Of a DNA stretch of 5,626 bases, positions 4,643 through 5,626 are shown one piece after another; the first letter of the stretch is position 1, and the number at the start of each line of letters is the position of its first letter. A model generated the notes under the pieces. It searched no databases. It was not told the origin of the DNA and worked only from the letters and a program-made list of their open reading frames with translations. Position numbers and translations under genes: made by a program. Origin of the DNA: an uncultured Ruminococcus sp. (GTDB taxonomy: Bacteria > Bacillota_A > Clostridia > Oscillospirales > Ruminococcaceae); contig CAMYYQ010000100.1 of NCBI GenBank assembly GCA_947303535.1, positions 1 through 5,626 of the forward strand. The letters run 5' to 3'.

Positions 4643-5626
4643 ATGAACATCATTGATATTATCAACAAAACTAAAAAAGCTCAGGAACTTACAGAAGATG
4701 AAATAAACTGGCTCGTAAAGAACTACACAGACGGCGAAATCCCCGATTATCAGATGTCTGCATGGCTTATGGCAGTTTGTCTTAACGGACTTTCTGAGAA
4801 AGAGACCTTTGCACTGACAGCAGCTATGCGTGACAGCGGCGATGTTCTTAAACTGGATATCCCCTTTACAGCGGACAAGCACAGTACAGGCGGCGTTGGC
4901 GACAAGACATCACTGATAATAGGTCCTATCGTTGCAGCCTGCGGCGTATGTGTTGCAAAAATGTCGGGGCGAGGACTTGGACATACAGGCGGAACTATAG
5001 ACAAGCTTGAAAGTATCGATGGCTACAGGACTGATCTGCCAATAAGTGAATTTGAGAATGTACTTAAAATTACAGGTTTTTCTATTATTTCTCAGACAGG
5101 TGATCTATGTCCTGCCGATAAAAAGATGTATGCTTTAAGAAACGCAACAGGTACGGTGGACAGTATACCGCTGATATGCGCAAGTATTATGAGCAAAAAG
5201 CTTGCTATGAACGCAGATGTTTTGGTACTTGATGTAAAATACGGTTCGGGTGCGTTTATGAAAACAAAGGAAGATGCCGAGAAACTGGCATCACTTATGG
5301 AAAAAGTCGGATGTTCGGCAGGTAAAAAGTGCAGGGCGATCGTAACTGATATGAATGAACCTCTTGGCAGAAATATAGGAAATGCCCTTGAAGTCAAGGA
5401 AGCAATAGAGCTTTTACAGGGAAAATCTAAGGGTAAGCTTTATGATACCTGTATGGAGCTTGCAGCAGCAATGCTTGAGCTTTCAGGAAAAGGAACTGAG
5501 TGCGAATGTCGGAAACTGGCTGAGGAGGCTGTTTCCTCGGGCAAGGCGCTTGATATACTACGTGAGACCATAAAGCTTCATGGCGGAAATGAAAAGGTCT
5601 GCGATGATACTTCGCTTCTTCCGAAG
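4643..5626 (+). CDS. pdp: Pyrimidine-nucleoside (thymidine) phosphorylase, 3' end outside window
   Basis: The enzyme splits thymidine, deoxyuridine and, in the Pdp form, uridine with phosphate, giving the free base and (deoxy)ribose 1-phosphate in pyrimidine salvage. The frame is open from the ATG at 4643 to the right edge, 328 of roughly 430-440 residues. Visible are the N-terminal helical domain (MNIIDIINKTKKAQELTEDE, then DGEIPDYQMSA at 31-40), the phosphate-binding KHSTGGVGD loop (79-87) and the family signature SGRGLGHTGGTIDKLE (108-123). QTGDLCPADKKMYALR ends in R166, and with S181 and K185 these align with the base-binding Arg/Ser/Lys of Bacillus Pdp. The C-terminal domain is cut after SLLPK. 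The wording is closer to Gram-positive Pdp than to E. coli DeoA, but specificity is not provable here. GGAGGTGG at 4631-4638 supports the start. The protein is notably rich in cysteine (11 in 328). Confidence 0.96.
   Translation, partial: MNIIDIINKTKKAQELTEDEINWLVKNYTDGEIPDYQMSAWLMAVCLNGLSEKETFALTAAMRDSGDVLKLDIPFTADKHSTGGVGDKTSLIIGPIVAACGVCVAKMSGRGLGHTGGTIDKLESIDGYRTDLPISEFENVLKITGFSIISQTGDLCPADKKMYALRNATGTVDSIPLICASIMSKKLAMNADVLVLDVKYGSGAFMKTKEDAEKLASLMEKVGCSAGKKCRAIVTDMNEPLGRNIGNALEVKEAIELLQGKSKGKLYDTCMELAAAMLELSGKGTECECRKLAEEAVSSGKALDILRETIKLHGGNEKVCDDTSLLPK

Noticed and set aside
4610..5397. Minus-strand open frames opposite the phosphorylase (about 4610-4882, 4750-5004 and 5092-5397)
   Set aside because: They lie antisense to a gene with unmistakable catalytic motifs, are Ser/Phe/Leu-rich as expected of mirror frames, and have no supporting start sites.

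Overview
The window looks like chromosomal DNA from a low-to-moderate GC Firmicute of the class Clostridia. A Ruminococcus-like member of the Oscillospiraceae is the best guess. This rests on strong GGAGG-type ribosome binding sites, AT-rich promoters, an ECF sigma factor paired with a Thr/Glu-rich membrane protein, a BofA-family protein, and small conserved proteins that I associate with that group. I did no database search, so the taxonomy and the family names come from motif recognition. No mobile element, CRISPR array, tRNA or rRNA is visible, and the longest gene-free stretch is about 185 bases.

Layout from left to right: (1) The C-terminal part of a YesL/DUF624-type membrane protein (to 640) runs in from the left edge and ends at a clear terminator. 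(2) A two-gene operon (745-2609) encodes an ECF sigma-70 factor and a single-pass membrane protein. The genes overlap by 4 bases, and the membrane protein is very probably the anti-sigma/sensor partner. A 12-base perfect palindrome lies just upstream, and a strong 11-bp hairpin terminator follows. (3) A YfcE/MJ0936-type metallophosphoesterase lies on the minus strand (2707-3192), converging on that terminator. It has a TTG start and a near-consensus promoter. (4) Divergently from it, four tightly packed small genes run on the plus strand (3378-4565). Three are unassigned conserved-looking small proteins and the fourth is a BofA-like membrane protein. (5) A pyrimidine-nucleoside phosphorylase (from 4643) has its own strong extended -10 promoter and runs off the right edge, about three quarters complete.

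Functionally, the sigma/membrane-protein pair forms one envelope-signalling unit. The phosphoesterase and the nucleoside phosphorylase are housekeeping enzymes. The least understood part is the four-gene cassette. It ends in a homologue of the sporulation checkpoint protein BofA and is preceded by a sequence that resembles both a housekeeping and a sigma-E-type promoter. It may therefore be a small sporulation or envelope module whose first three proteins have no known role.
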